DNA of 64,000 bases from Metallyticus violacea (lineage: Eukaryota; Arthropoda; Insecta; Mantodea; Metallyticidae): contig CM060842.1 in NCBI GenBank assembly GCA_030762175.1, positions 50,094,501-50,158,500 of the forward strand, written 5' to 3'. The notes below the pieces were generated by a model, which worked only from the letters and a program-made list of their open reading frames with translations, was not told the origin of the DNA and ran no database searches. Positions 23,967 to 37,706 of this stretch are shown in pieces. A program made the position numbers and the translations under genes. Position 1 is the first letter of the stretch, and the number at the start of each line of letters is the position of its first letter.

Positions 23967-26900
23967 CCCAACAGGTGGCAAGTCCGCGTCCTACACTTTC
24001 AGTGTTAACACATTTTTCTTATTTTAATGGTGGTAGTGTTGCTCTCAACAACATCTCTAAATATGTTGTAATGCCAGTTTCCAGGGGGCATTTTAATTAA
24101 CCATAAAGTATCTCTAAATTTTATTTTACATTTATTCTTAAGAGAATTACTCACACAATTTATTGAAAACAAATTCGTAAAAGAAATTTAATTACTCGAT
24201 TAAAAACAAAGATGCTACGGTCGTTCCAACTCCAGACCTCAAAAATCTGGAAAGTATTACTTTGGAAGTTTGAAAGAAATCGTTTCACTGGGACTTTTTT
24301 TTCACATAATCTAAAATAGAACAGAATATAATCTTAAATTTTAAATACACGTGTATTTAAAATCTCAGTGTCAAATGTTTTGCCCAATTAACTTAGTTTC
24401 GCCGTCGTATCTCTTGGTTCTTGAAGCTTAAGCAAAGAATTTCTTACGGAACTTCCGCGAATTTCTACATACTGTTAATAAGCTTATCTCTAAACATAGC
24501 ACGCTTTTCAAACTCTCTTGCGTTGGTTGTTTTATTAACTATCCTTTTTTCCCTACCCGCGGGTTATTATAGCAAATAGTCTTGATTATAAGTTGTGTTA
24601 CAAGTGAATAAATTTGAAAACCAAAGTGAAATAGTTGCATTTTTCAAACTCTTGTACAAATGGTATGTATCGATGGTATCCAGAAGTGTTTCCAAACAGC
24701 ATGAGCGGTTGATATCTAAGAAAGTCGAAGATGGAGCTTTCATATTTTCGCGCCTATACCGAACCCAAGATACTTGTAATTAGTATTAAGGTTGTAGCAA
24801 GTCCCTTGTTTTTTTGTTATTGTATTTATATACGTTGTGTTTTTATTAAACTATTGTTTGGCACATCGATTCTAAACTTCTAAAACACGTTGCAGTAGGA
24901 ACTGAAAACATGAAAACAGATACCTAAATAAATATTAGTTAAAAGTAAGTGAAGTAACCTTAAAATTCAGCATTAATGAACCAAATGATTGGCGCGCGTC
25001 AAGTAAGCAATTCAAAAGTAACGGTGGCTTTTTCTCTGCATTCTCAATTCCTCGTTGAAAATAAAACATCCAGAAAATGGATGTTAAATTATTTAAATAA
25101 CTTGCACGAAAATTACGAATGATGAATCTCTGATTTTTCCCCCCTCTCCGCTCATAACGTGAAAATGAATTACGGATCATTAAAAGAATTCTGAACTCGC
25201 TTGTGCGGAATACAGTGAAATTTTCCAAAAGTAATTTTATTATAATAGGAGTTAATTTTTGAATCATTAAAAATAATTGTATAAATAGTTACAGTTATTC
25301 CTCTATATTTCAGACCTAAGCACTACAATCTTTAGTGCAACAAATCCTCAGAATAATTTAAGCATATATCACCTCTACCCTCCTATACTAATAATTTATT
25401 TTAAATATACACGAAATAAAAACAGGGGGTGACCCAGTGTTTTTCTTCACTTAATTATGTTCCATATGGTACTTTAGGAACGTCTCCACTAAAGAGCAAT
25501 AATGCAGGGTGTAACTCTATCCCCCATTGCTGTCAGATCCTTCATACATTAGCAACTCGATAAAGGAAGTACATACTCATTCAACCAGAAGGTGTGGTCT
25601 ATTCTTTTCCTGCACTTCAAACATTAAGTATTTTAAATGCTTTAAACACTCGTTAATTGTATATAATTATACTTTTCTTTATTCTAGACGGTAGCTCTTT
25701 ATTTTTCAATTTGTTTTACCGTGGCAATTCCTGAAGGAAAGTGTTTCGGAGGTTTTTATTCATTTTTTCTTAAGGAAACAGCATTTTCAGTAACCAGTTT
25801 TTAATTCTGTCCCATGGAAATTTTTGCAGTGTTGCGTTAAATTTTTAGGTATGATAATATAGTCATACAACACAAATGTACTCATTTCTGCATTGTGTTA
25901 TTATTACAAAGTATGCCTGTATCTTGGACATGATATCTTGTCAAGTTGGTACCTCCAGAGTTTCATTACTATTTTTTGAAGCGAACCATCACAAGAAACT
26001 AATTCCTAGCATAATTTATTCATACATGTACATTATTATATGAGCAAAACCATAAAATGAAAGAAAAATAAAATTACAACCAGAGAAAGACTAAATTATC
26101 ATTAAATATTTGAAAAAGTGTCTAGGACTTAGTAACCCTAAAAATAGGATATGCGAATTAGCAATTTTTGTGACATATCAGTATTTTTTGCTATGAAATA
26201 TAGGAAATACAAAAATAAAAAATGCTTTCTCTTCTCAACAACACTGGTGTCTTAAGTGTGGATAATGCTATAAAGCAGGTGACAAAATTATTTTTAGACT
26301 TTACTATTCAAAATAAAAGTATATCGTTTATTGCTTTATTTCATCGCAGACAAACGCATTCAGTTGAATAACAATGTAAAAATATTTCATGAGCCAAACA
26401 AGTATCAACCACTTGCGCTGCATTTTTCCTCACAGTCAACAAATACAATCTAAAAGAGTTTATCAGGAAGCATGTGCAAATTAAGTTAATTTTCAAATAT
26501 TAATTACAACGAGCGTGATTGCAAGGTGTGCTAAAACTCAGCATATGAAGGTACAGTAGGTAAACTATAACTTCTTATCTTTAAAATACTGTAATTTGAA
26601 ATTCAGAAGTTAAAGGTCATATAACAAACTCCTTCCTTTCTCTGGTTATTTTTTTCAGCAAATAGATCTAACAGTTTCCTCTTTCAGAATTTGAAGTACA
26701 TATTTGCATGTTTATTCAGTTTAGATAAAGTTATAAAGATAATTACTATCAAGTATTAATTAACATTTTTCTTCGCTGACAATGGGTACTCTTAAATACT
26801 TAAGCTCAGTTTTTTTTATTATAAAATTTTGAAATGTAGATTATTGTATGTACTGTATAAATGGAACTAAACTTGAAAATGCAACTGATAAGTGCTTTCC

Positions 26901-27720
26901 AGTTATCTGTGCCAGATCTTTTTCTATCTACTGCCATTTCTAGTGTTTCTCTTACCTTAGTGTTCTCTTACCTTACCTTGTTGAAGAGTTATTTCGTATA
27001 TCTTAACTAAGAAACGTTGTTCATGATCGACAAGTGTCCTGAGAACATTCAATGATATTAAAGACAGGGATTCTTGTGTGTCATTTGACGCTCTCAGTTG
27101 ATAAGAGCCTCTGTGTGAACCTTTTGGTTTATTGAACTCGTGTACTTATCACGTTCCAGTGTAACTATGGCCTTTGATCAAATAGTTTATTTTTTGAAAT
27201 ATTTTTACTGTCTACTTTAGTTAAATGCTTATGAGTTATATAAGTGCATAAAAATCATGTTCTTTTAGTTCATGTCGGACTTGGCTCCCCTGCCCTTTCT
27301 TTAATTCTGATCAAGCTCGAGGAGTCTACTCGAAGATTATTTATTCAAATCGTGCTCCAATTTCTTTGGTCAACTCTGTTGGTACGTATGAGGCATAGAT
27401 AAATACGCGTTGTGCAATAGAAAACATTTATTGCGTTATACATAAAGTCTAGAAGTCGGCTTATAGCCCGAAACTAGCATAAATCAGAGCCATGCGATAG
27501 ATATTTAAGGCGCATTACGTTCGTTTGAGTACATAAGTTGTACTAAACATCGAAATTATTCGAGCTACGGGCCAAGAGAGCGCAGCTGTATCTTGGGAAA
27601 GCCAGTATATGGTGCAGCTGGTAGTTAATTTGAGGGAGGCTTTGTCAGAGTGCTTATGCGTTCTGTTTTACTCGATGCTTTCATGTGTGTAAATTGTTTG
27701 CTTATTTCTCTTTGCTAGTC
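23961..27720 (+). other. Probable start of intron 1; no element recognised
   Basis: Nearly 3.8 kb of AT-rich sequence without a recognisable exon, SINE or transposase. Several pyrimidine-AG acceptor-like sites occur (for example TTCAG at 25313 and 26658), but none opens into a convincing coding frame. Confidence 0.4.
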
Positions 27721-27990
27721 ATGGCATTACATGAATATAGTCAGTAAGAACGGGTTTTGTACGATACATATGTGAAGAAGGATTATTGCAAAAAAAAAAA
27801 AAAAATGATAGGACGATTCTCAATAAAAAAAATTGTCCTGGCAATCGTGTTCCAGGTAGAGAAACTTCGCCAACTTGTTAAAAAGTTACGAGAGACAGGA
27901 TCTCTTAATGACAAGAACTGTGTTCTGAAACGCCGTGTTCTTACGTAAGAAAAGTTGAAAGAAATACAGAAATTTCCTACACAGATGGTG
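27721..27990 (+). pseudogene. N-terminal fragment of IS630-like (DUF4817-type) transposase
   Basis: From ATG at 27721 (MALHEYSQ, stop, then RVLYDTYVKKDY) through a poly-A slippage run (27789-27804), the sequence regains frame at EKLRQLVKKLRETGSLNDKN and KRRVLT, followed by EKLKEIQKFPT. The block (L)VKK(F/L)RETGS.NDK...R.R.LT is typical of the second helix-turn-helix of insect DUF4817-containing transposases. No DDE domain follows. Confidence 0.65.
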
Positions 27991-28517
27991 GCAATTTGTT
28001 ACCCCATTATTTTCAACATCTGTAATAACACGGTTAGTGCTTATCATTTATCAGGTTTAAATACAGTAGAATGTTATGCTTTCAATAAAAATATAAATAC
28101 TAAAATAATAAGACTAAATTTACTCGCAACGATCCCCTCCTCTCTCTCATTTTTCCGGTTGTGGCAGCTGCAGTAAGTTACAAAAACAGTTTAAAATGCT
28201 GATTTCAAAAAGTTTGATATAATAAACATTTAAATATGTGTGATAAAGAAAAATGAATCAGCAATTTGTAGTCAAGGACTGCCATAACATAAATTTAAGA
28301 TGCAAACGTGTAGCAACCGTAGAGTTCTCTGATCCTTTCGTGGTGCATGAAAGAATAGTCGCTTACCACGTTTACATGTCGCCTCAAATCGATTTGAATA
28401 TGATTTATGGATTGAAAATGTGCATAGACGGGGATTCAAGAGCAAAGTTCTAGTAAAAACGGGGAATGGAATGGATTCAATCCGGATTGAGATACATATA
28501 AACGAACTGAGTGTATC
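27991..28517. other. Unassigned AT-rich DNA
   Basis: Between the transposase fragment and SINE A5; nothing recognised. Confidence 0.35.
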
Positions 28518-28529
28518 CATACGCGCTAA

Positions 28530-28839
28530 GTCGGCCCCGGTGGTCTAGTGGTAACCATACTTGCCTTCTAAACCCAAGATCGCGGGATCGATCCCGGCCT
28601 GTATCGGTGAATTTTTTCGGGTGTAAAAATCCTAAGTAAGGCTTCCTTCGAAAGGGAATTTAAAACCGTGGGTCCCGTGTCGTACATAAGGAAGGCACGT
28701 GACACGTAAAAGAACCTCAAGCCTAAAAGAAGAAGCCTCTGAGCAAAATTTGTCGGCCGTTTCAGCATTCCCTGAATTGAATGGGACGTTGATGACCTGA
28801 GCTGTTAAAGAGCGTCTATAAATAAACCAAAATCAACAG
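28530..28839 (+). mobile_element. SINE-A, copy A5
   Basis: Full-length family A copy. The head GGCCCCGGTGGTCTAGTGG begins at 28533; the B box is GGGATCGATCCC; the standard body follows, with a 15-bp local insert near 28687-28702. A 12-bp target-site duplication CATACGCGCTAA is at 28518-28529 and 28840-28851. The intact duplication suggests a fairly recent insertion. Confidence 0.95.
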
Positions 28840-28851
28840 CATACGCGCTAA

Positions 28852-31301
28852 CGTTAGTCATTTGTATCACACAAAGTCGATCGCCACTTCATATTTGCCC
28901 GCGAAATACACACACGTGTTGTTATATTAAATTTAAACTTCTCTTTCTGTATTATCTTTTCAAATTCTACTTTTTGAATCAATGATTAATTCATTATAAA
29001 CATCTTATTCGATGGGTGAGCCAACAAAGAAATAAAGTAAGGCAGGTAAACCATCATGAAAGCTTACGTAGAAATTTGCAACAGGTTTTATTACGGACTG
29101 AAGGGGATCCTACAGAGTTCGAATTCAACCTGGACAAATCATTAAATTTATTTGAGTCCGACGTGCAAAATTTGTAGCTGGTAAAAGTTATTTCTGTGCA
29201 ATGAATGTTTCTATTATGACACATGTTCTAGTTACGAATTTTTGAACTTATGATCATACAAAAAGAGGTAATCGGAATTTGTATATCAGTGCAATTATAA
29301 AGTAAACAGTGTGGATGTGAAGGAGTGAGATAATCGCAACCAACCTCTTTGAAAATGTACATATTTTTTTACTATCATTAAAATAATACAACTTGATTCC
29401 TGAAGGTCATGGAAATTTCACATATTCTATTTATGTATTTATATCTACGTAAATACTCTGCTATAACCTGAGTTAAATGCTTAGTTCTTTAAAATGGCGG
29501 TGAAAATGAGAACAAAACTGCCTAAATTGACTAATTCTGTCCTTTGGACTGAGCAAAATCTCTTTTAAATATTAGTAAATGTGATTCAGACCTCCTACTG
29601 GCTCAAAATTAAAACAATTATTTTAAAATATAAATTGCTAAACATTTAAAGTAATCACATTTAAAATAAAAAACTTATTTTCGGCTTAAAAGCTCATTTC
29701 GTAAACTCAAAAAGTCGTAACAATGAAAAAACAAATATTTAAAAAAACAGAATAGAATATTTAGTTAGAAGTAAAGTAGAAATTTTTCAAAATTAAGTCC
29801 TAAAGGACCGAACTGCATTAGTAGTATCGTTTCAGAAATAAAATTGGAATATTTATTAAACATTTAACGGAGATACGATTTCCATCCTAAAATTTTATCT
29901 TCATATTACGAGGAACACTCTTATGGTCTTGTTTAACTTGCCAACCAGTTTGAAAGGACCTTAGTGCACACACGTTTTCTTTTCTATAACACTACTCATC
30001 TATTTCGTTCTCTAATTTTTCACGTCTCTTGCATGGTTTTTGGATAACTTTGCATTTTTAGGATGTTTCAGTGCTTTGCAGGCAATTTATTGTATATATT
30101 TAACTGCTGGATAGTTTTCGGATGTTTAAAACAGGTATAAAAATGCATAAAATTTACTTCAATGAATATTAAGAAAATAAATCCCATGTTTTTAAACGTG
30201 TTTCAAACTGTAGCCAAAGAAGGAAATAGTAAAATATCAAATAATAGTTAAAGATAGGTCCCACTAAAAATGAATCTCAAATCTTCCACAAACAGATTTC
30301 CCAGTGTTCAGGCGGCGCAGCGCTACACTTTTTCATTATTTACCAAATGTTTTTAACATTCGAACGAACCTGAAAGTTTGCAGTTTTATTTTCTTTTAGC
30401 CTTTTGTTTCTTGTTTCTGAAATACAACTTGTTGTAAAACACTAAACTAACACAAAACTTATTTACTTGTATCTTAATTTTCTCTGAGATTTTAAATGAA
30501 GTCGTAGGCGATAAAAGGATCTAATTCCGCTAATAGCCACGGAGAGATCAAAACTATGGCGTAATTCAAAGGGAATGCATTAAAATCGAAGCATCCGCTA
30601 TGTTTCTTCTGAAAGGAAATTTTAAGACTTGTAGCTTTAATTTTCATAATGTGGCTTCATTGTTTTAGGAACAGAATACGGTCTATCTCGCAAGTTTCTA
30701 CACTTCGCCCAGAATAGGGGTGTAAGACAACAGTACCGTCCTATTGTACATTCTGAGTTCATTCCCTGCGGCTCAAACCTTGCGTTTAGCTTTATGGAAT
30801 CTTTGCTATTCCGATATCATTCTGATTTTGTAACGGAGATTAAATCATTGCTAATCCAAAATATCTCTGTTTGAAATCTTATCGGTGAGTTTTTTCTGGG
30901 TTATTCTAAAATACCATAAGAAAACATGTTACGTTATTTCTGATTCTACAAATGAAATGGAATAGCATATGAAGGGGATTACTTTATGCATCTTTCTAGG
31001 TGTATACGAGTGCGATACTCGAATTTATATTATTTAAATCCAGCATTCATTCATAATGCCGTACTAGTAGTTCGCAACCCTTCACCTTTTTTATTCCATA
31101 ATTTAGGTACTGGTCACATGGATGAGGTACTTTCCAACATATTTGGCATTATATTTGTCCAGTCACCATTAGTCAATATCACTATACTGCCGGTGTGCGC
31201 TTTTTGTATAAAAATATGTGATATTATTGACTTTTCTCATAACCATTCCCAATGTTGTGGTTTTTCTCTATCACACACCATCATTCAGGGTTTAAAAAGC
31301 A
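28852..31301. other. Long AT-rich stretch without recognised features
   Basis: About 2.4 kb with no gene, RNA or repeat that I can support. Confidence 0.4.
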
Positions 31302-31326
31302 CGAGGATAACTCAAAAAGTAAGTTT

Positions 31327-31329
<3 letters not shown>

Positions 31330-31367
<38 letters not shown>
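31330..31367. repeat. Poly-T tract (38 nt)
   Basis: Uninterrupted T run directly inside the left inverted repeat of the mariner-like element. It could be the A-tail of an old minus-strand retroposon, but no body was recognised. Confidence 0.9.
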
Positions 31368-31369
<2 letters not shown>

Positions 31370-31589
31370 CGAAATGTAAAGTTAGCCGAAGATAAATAAC
31401 ACATAACTGCCTTCACCAAAGCTATTGAAGCAAATGAATGTTTCATACCCATACTCATACAATGCACTGCTCCTTTAGACATTTCAACACTTCATCTTTG
31501 ATAGAGTCACAATTATCTGCCCCACATTTTTTTTCTTTCAGTTTCCCGAAAAATGAAAGTTAATTGTGAATATTTGTTAAATAGTGCTT

Positions 31590-32010
31590 AAACGTCCGTT
31601 TTTATTATTGAGACATTATTGATGGTGGACATTCGTGACATATGAAATGAAATCATACACTGCTAGCCATTAAAATTGCAACACAACCTTGTTCAAATTC
31701 AGACACCTGCTGGTATTGCTGTCGTATTTTCGACGAGTCATACTCGTTCCCTCTGAGAAAATGTGTCCCACTAGTTTAATGTGTTTCTTATTAGCGTTGC
31801 AATTTTAGTGGCCAGCGGTGTACATTGGTGAAAGGATTTTGTTTAAGGAAAGGAAGTCTGTTTAGGGTATCTCCCAGGCTTTATTTTTTCCATTGATGAG
31901 GACTGAGATATTTCCTGGAGGGAAATCTCCCTCCATTTCACCAGTCCGTGAGCAATGGTAAGTGGGGAACATGTTGCCACGCTAGTAAGGGTTCAATGAG
32001 CTAAATTCAG
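31590..32010 (-). mobile_element. SINE-D, copy D3, interrupted by a MITE
   Basis: The 3' part (31590-31657: CGTCCGTTTTTATTATTGAG, then TGAAATGAAATCAT) and the 5' part (31821-32010: TTTAGGGTATCTCCCAGG, GATGAGGACTGAG) match copies D1 and D2 in order. They are separated by the 163-bp MITE. The tRNA-like head is badly decayed. Confidence 0.7.
31658..31820. mobile_element. 163-bp Tc1/mariner-type MITE
   Basis: Terminal inverted repeats CACTGCTAGCCATTAAAATT at the left and CACCGCTGGCCACTAAAATT (reverse complement) at the right, both continuing GCAAC. TA lies on both sides (31656-31657 and 31821-31822), the target duplication of Tc1/mariner elements. No coding capacity. It splits SINE copy D3. Confidence 0.9.
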
Positions 32011-32685
32011 ATCAATATTTTCGCACCTGTATATGAATTTGAACAGTTTCATACAACTCATCAATGAGTGTTTTATTCATAGAAATCACTTCCTCCCTAG
32101 ACCATCATTTAGTACCCTCCCCAATGTGCAGCTGTTGCTGGTCTATCTACACTGTACTAGCGGGTCCACAAGTTACCGCGAGCTGTTTGCCTTTGACTTC
32201 TTTACTGCATGTATTGAATCTATTAACTGTTATGCCTTAAATTATTTATCGTTTGTGCGTTTCTTCGGACTTGTATTATCTTTCCTTTTTGATTCATCAT
32301 TCAAGAAATTAGAAATGAAATGTCCCTGATGGAGTTCCTAACACATACGTGGGTAACACCAATGTAACGATTGCTACCTCAAAAAAGTTTATCCAACTTC
32401 TGTGTACAGAGAGAAGATTCTTCCGCCTTTAAGGGCGGTTATGGACTTCGTTCTTGTTAACCCAAACATGAGTATCTGTGACCCTGTTCCCGCTTCATCT
32501 GCTCACCAAAGGGTTTGTTACCACAACCTTGAGCGCTTTAGTAGGTAAGGCGCTTGCAGCCTGTAGTCAGAGTTGATGGTTGAGGCTAATGGGCAGCATC
32601 AGACAATATATTACACTTAAACATTTCTTGGCCCCTTTGTTTTGGAGTAATATAATACAGAAACTTACTTTTTGACCCACCCTTG

Positions 32686-34328
32686 TGTTACAATTATGAT
32701 TTAATGCTTTTCAAAGCGTAGGATTTATTTGATGATAGCTCTTATAGCTTCCATTATAACAAAGCTGCATCTTTTGCGAATATTAGGTCAGAACGATAAG
32801 AAGCAGATGAATGCACAAAGAAACATATTTTCCAGTGATTTTTTTAAACTTTGAAGCACATGTTTATACTGAAAGTTAGCGGCGGCTAGCAGCAATATAG
32901 ATACGGACTGTACAGAATTATTACTGCTGAATATACAAAGCTTGTAGAATCTTTACTAATTAAACACTCATACGTACGTGGCTGGATATACACAACAGAA
33001 GAGAGAAAACGAGAGGAAAGTTAATAAAAATATTAGTAACGCTCCTATAAAAAAATATCCTGATCTCCATGGCAACAAGCTTATCGATGACCCTTTGATT
33101 ACAGTCTGGAATCTGCAGAATAAAGTCTATCTCTACAGAAGTGTGTACTTCCTATGTTTGGACATTACGGTTAATAATTGGAGCTCGCCTACCAGTTTTT
33201 CAATCGTCTTTTTCTCTTCTACTGATTGCAAAGAAAAATGCTTCGAATTTAAGTTTTGTATAGTGTTCGTTTTCTGTACAGTCAATTAATACAAAACGAA
33301 ATAAAGCAACTACTTCATTAATTAACACTAAACTTCACCTGTCTGCCATTCAGCTACAGCTGACTACAATCAAATGACTGATTATCGCTTTTGGGGTGTC
33401 TCTATGAGAGCATTGTTACTAGCAAATGTTTGTTTGTTCCAATTCCGACCTTTTCCCGTAGAACTTCAGCATTTTCACCCAAGCGTGGCGATATTGCAGG
33501 TGTCTTCTTAGGTGCAGCTAATTCGACACAATGGAGATGGTTAACTTTGAGGAATATCCTTGGTCACCATGGGATATTCCCACTCAAATAACTCAAAGGC
33601 ATATGCGGGAATTGAATCCAAACATTAGCAGTTGCAACTAAGAAAGTTGAACTGAAAGTTTTCCTATATTTAATATATATGATTGTGTTGCCATTAATAT
33701 ACTTGTTCACTATAATCTTTTAAAATGTTTTATTCAACTGTGTGTCATATCAGTCTGTATGAAAATAGAGGCAAACTTTCCTGGGAACGCACGTGATGAA
33801 AGGTGACGTTTCAGGTGATGCATGCACATAATGGTTCTTATGGGCAAGCGACTCATCCATTCATTCCCTATTACTTCTTCTGATCAAAATACTCCACAAG
33901 CATATCAAGACAAGAGTTTGCACCGTGACTACAAAAAGTTCCCTACTGATATCTTTACGCAAAAAAAAACGCATTAAGCAATATTTATAGATAACTAAAC
34001 GTTGAGGGTAGCGCAAACCAGCAACCCTCTAGAGAAACCGCCTGGCTGGAAGTATGTTAAATCTAGATCACAGAAATTAACCAGATTACAACGCGAGTAG
34101 GTAAATGTGATTATTATACATTCTATAATATGAATGCCTTAATATTTTTGGTAAAGTTAGCCTTTACATTTTCAGTTTACGGAATATCTTCTCATTGGCA
34201 TTTATTCTTCCAGACGTCATAGATATAGTTCTGTTTTGTACACTAAAAATATGCATTTCTTGTAGTTATATTAGTAACCCTGATAGTTCATATATTCATC
34301 TAGGTGCCAAGATGGCGCATTACAATTA

Positions 34329-34363
<35 letters not shown>

Positions 34364-35315
34364 GTTCATGTATTAAGTGCACATTTAATCTGACCCCTCA
34401 CAATTAACATTCAATGTACATAGATATTTAATTATATCCAATAAGTACATATAATTTAATTTACAAAAGTTTTATTTGTATTCATGCCTGAGTTATGCAA
34501 AAAGTTTAGAAATCTGGCTCATAATTTTTCAAAGGGTAAAATATTATTTTAAGGTAATGATTTTTCATTCTCTCTTCACTCCTGTCTTTCCTTATTTTGA
34601 TCTTAGGATTTTTGGCTCATTTTCGTGAATACCGCTATAACATTCATGTACAATAACAGCTACAACATTTTCAGTCATATGGTGCTGCATTTTGCACATA
34701 GTTACATATGAAAGTCAACAAAAATATAGTTCTGAATATTAAATTATTATCGAAAAACAAAAAGGTTGTACCAAATTTGAATTTAATATTACTTTGTATC
34801 GTTTTTCAGGTATATTAGGTTCCGAATCCACAAATTTTACATTCAGGCTCAAAAGTTCTTCCTATCCTGAACATGGGATACTTACCGGCTAGGCCATCGT
34901 TTACTTTACAGTGCCGTTTTATTATTTTCAATGGATGAATAAAAATATCTAACTAACTTTAGTTCCTCGTAGTCCAGAAAAAAAATACAGAACACTTCCA
35001 TATTTGCTCACAGAGCACAATATGAAAGTCAGGAAATATTCGATCCTCTTCATTTACTCGATTTTCTAGCTTCTGTGACCAGAGGGTATATTCTGTTAAT
35101 TTTACTGCCACCTACATGCAAATTTCTCTAAAAAGAGCGTCAGAAAGACAATGTCAAAATGGAGGGAATTTCATCTATGACGCAATAAAAAGAACATGAC
35201 CGGACAAAAAAAAAAAAGATATCTGATCACTGTACTGTGTAAGCTTCCCCTTTTATCTTTCAAAGTAAAGTAGACAGTCGTGTGTTATTTAGTGCTTTTT
35301 TACAATGTTATTTAT
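32686..35315. other. Unassigned DNA with an (ATT)n microsatellite
   Basis: About 2.6 kb without recognised genes. A perfect ATT run lies at about 34329-34363. Open frames near 32978-33591 lack domain signals or clear exon borders. Confidence 0.4.
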
Positions 35316-35600
35316 TGTCGCTTTGACTGCATTGGTCTTCTCGCAACATATAGGCTGCTTATCAATACTATAGGTGTAAGTCTGTAAGGAATGAATGAAA
35401 CGAAATGAATTAATGATGGCTCAAATGGACTCAAGAACCTTGGCGCCTTAAATCTATCTGGCATTCACCTCCTCCACTAAGATGGCCTAGGAAAAACTTT
35501 AAAAAAATAAGTAAAATAAAACACTCCTCCCGGACAGCTAGATCTAGCCGGAATTTGAACTGAGAACCTCGTTGAAATTTTTCAGCGCCTCAAGCTTTTC
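35316..35600 (-). mobile_element. SINE-C, copy C2
   Basis: Minus-strand copy of family C. The 3' end (TGTCGCTTTGACTGCATTGG on the plus strand at 35319) mirrors the end of C1, the body has CTGGCATTCAC, and the B-box region CCGGAATTTGAACTGAG marks the head near 35550. Somewhat diverged and with small insertions. Confidence 0.8.
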
Positions 35601-37624
35601 GTATTCTAGTACAAATAAAACATTCCTCAAATTTTTCTTTGCTTTAGGAAATAGTTTTCAGGGTTTCTAAGATTTTTTTGCCATTGTAAATATTAAAAAT
35701 ATGTTTTATAACCTATTATCGAGCAGTTTAATGCTCTGATCATTTAGTTTTAAAGCTTTTATGTAAATTTTTCTTACTTTTTATCATATTCTAAAATGGA
35801 ACGATGTGTGAGTCATTTGAAAGACTGTACACATGGATCCAGTTCATTATTATTGCTGATGTTTATATTTTCTATCGAAAATCCTCGATCATGTATATAA
35901 TCTGAAATTCTATTTAAAGATTCGCTCTATCATTTATAATTAACAGATGAACGTTTAATAAATAAATTGTACTTCAATTAAAAACCTCCATTGATACGGA
36001 AAACACAACTAACTCCCATTGAACGAATTATAAAAAAGTTAAATAATTAGCATAGTCATGGAATATAATATACTCAGATGTCACCATTTCTTTGTCTTTT
36101 ATTTTCCTCTCAGCGAGTATTTAACATATGAACGTTTCTATCCATTTCTGAAGCAAAATTCAAACAACCATCAACATTTCTTTTACGGGGGTATTTAGTT
36201 TTAGATATGACTTTATTGAAGATACAGAAATACGTTAATTGGAACATAGGAAGATTCTGGCAATCCTTGTCGATTTATAGCTCAGGGATTCCAGAATATG
36301 TCCTTACCGCTGGCAATAGGTTTAGCGCCTAGCAACTGGACATACCACACCGGCCGCGCCTAATGCGTCTTGCGCTAGTCGCACCCTAAACTTCAATTTT
36401 CCTATCATAAAGAGGGCTTTCTTGTATACAATTATTCTTTACAGAACACTAATGGCGAAAGTTGTGAGCGTTCACACCACCATTTGTTGAAACCAATCCT
36501 CGTCTGAAAAAACATAAGCTATGGGTCGATTAAACCTTCAGTCACTGATTATAGAAACCACTTACAATAACGCTCACGTGCTATGGGATCGCCTTTTCGT
36601 AGACAAAGGACAGATGTGCACCTGTAAGGTTTGAGTTTTGATGTTGTTCTAGATGCGACAGGCACTTAAACCCCAACTTGTGCTAATTACGGTAGTGATT
36701 TTGTTGACAAACGTTCAAAATTTGCGCAAATTTCGTCCAATTTGTCTTCAGTTGAAACTGTAAGTTGTCGCGTGTTTATTGGTTTGCACTGAATCAATAG
36801 TATCAAATTTATTCATAAGAGCGTGAATTGCAATTCTGGAAGCAGGCAATTACCCAGGGAACTTCCAATTAAATCCTCACGAACGTCACAAGCTTATTAA
36901 TATTTATAATAGCATTTACACACGAAAATACATTGCTCTAAAGTCTTCGCGAACGAATGTAGACTCATGACTGTTCAGAAGTTTAGGGACAGGTGGGCAG
37001 ACAGACAGGCAGGCACATGACCGGAGTTGGGAGAGTTGCCGGCCTTGGCCGAGACGCAAAACTCCTTGCAAGCGGTGAGGATGTATATTGGAAGTCGAGT
37101 GGCAGACACTAATAATAAGACGCAAGAAAAAGGCTTTTAATTTATGCGAAAATCAGGTTATAGCATTATGAATGAAATTGAAGCAAAGATATAATTTAAA
37201 TAGAAATCAAGTTATTATGGATAGTTAGTAATATAATATATTAAACATTATATGTATAATTAAAAAATTTACGCCCACCGTAGTGGGCTTGAATTATATC
37301 TATAGTTTTAATGCTACTTTTTCTTGAAGGGTTAATACACAGTTGTTTCTCAGAAGGTAGCAAAAAATCTATCCTTCCGGCTATACTATGATAGCTATTC
37401 ACCCCATTTGGTTAATAACATCTCCTAAACTTGGTAATTCCCTGGCATTGTTACCCTCTGTTTTAATTTGTTTCAGCAAAAATAGGGTTATTGAAAATAT
37501 AAAATAAAAACGAAACTTTTGGGCAACATAATTTCAGAAGTTCATCGTTATTGCCTGTATATTCAGTATCAACTCTGCAAAATGAAGTCTTATCAAGTGC
37601 GTACGTTGTTTTTAAGTTTAATTT
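35601..37624. other. Unassigned DNA
   Basis: About 2 kb without a recognised element. GC-richer patches near 36340-36400 and 37000-37090 look like single-copy sequence but contain no gene that I can name. Confidence 0.35.
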
Positions 37625-37648
37625 ATGATGATGATGATGATGATGATG

Positions 37649-37696
<48 letters not shown>

Positions 37697-37706
37697 GTTA
37701 TTATTA
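37625..37706. repeat. (ATG)n(ATT)n compound microsatellite at a SINE tail
   Basis: About nine ATG then about eighteen ATT units, with one GTT interruption near the right end. It occupies the 3' tail position of the minus-strand SINE-A copy A6. Confidence 0.92.

Larger units (their letters stand above)
31302..32685. mobile_element. Mariner-like inverted-repeat element carrying nested insertions (tentative)
   Basis: The left end, CGAGGATAACTCAAAAAGTA (31302), continues AGTTTCC. The reverse complement of the right end (ending 32685) is CAAGGGTGGGTCAAAAAGTA and continues AGTTTC. These look like mariner-type terminal inverted repeats. No transposase was recognised inside. The interior holds a 38-nt poly-T, a SINE-D and a MITE. 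Flanking dinucleotides are not a TA duplication, so the pair could be decayed or coincidental. Confidence 0.5.

Noticed and set aside
28253..28453. 66-codon open frame as an exon
   Set aside because: No acceptor or donor at suitable positions and no recognisable domain.
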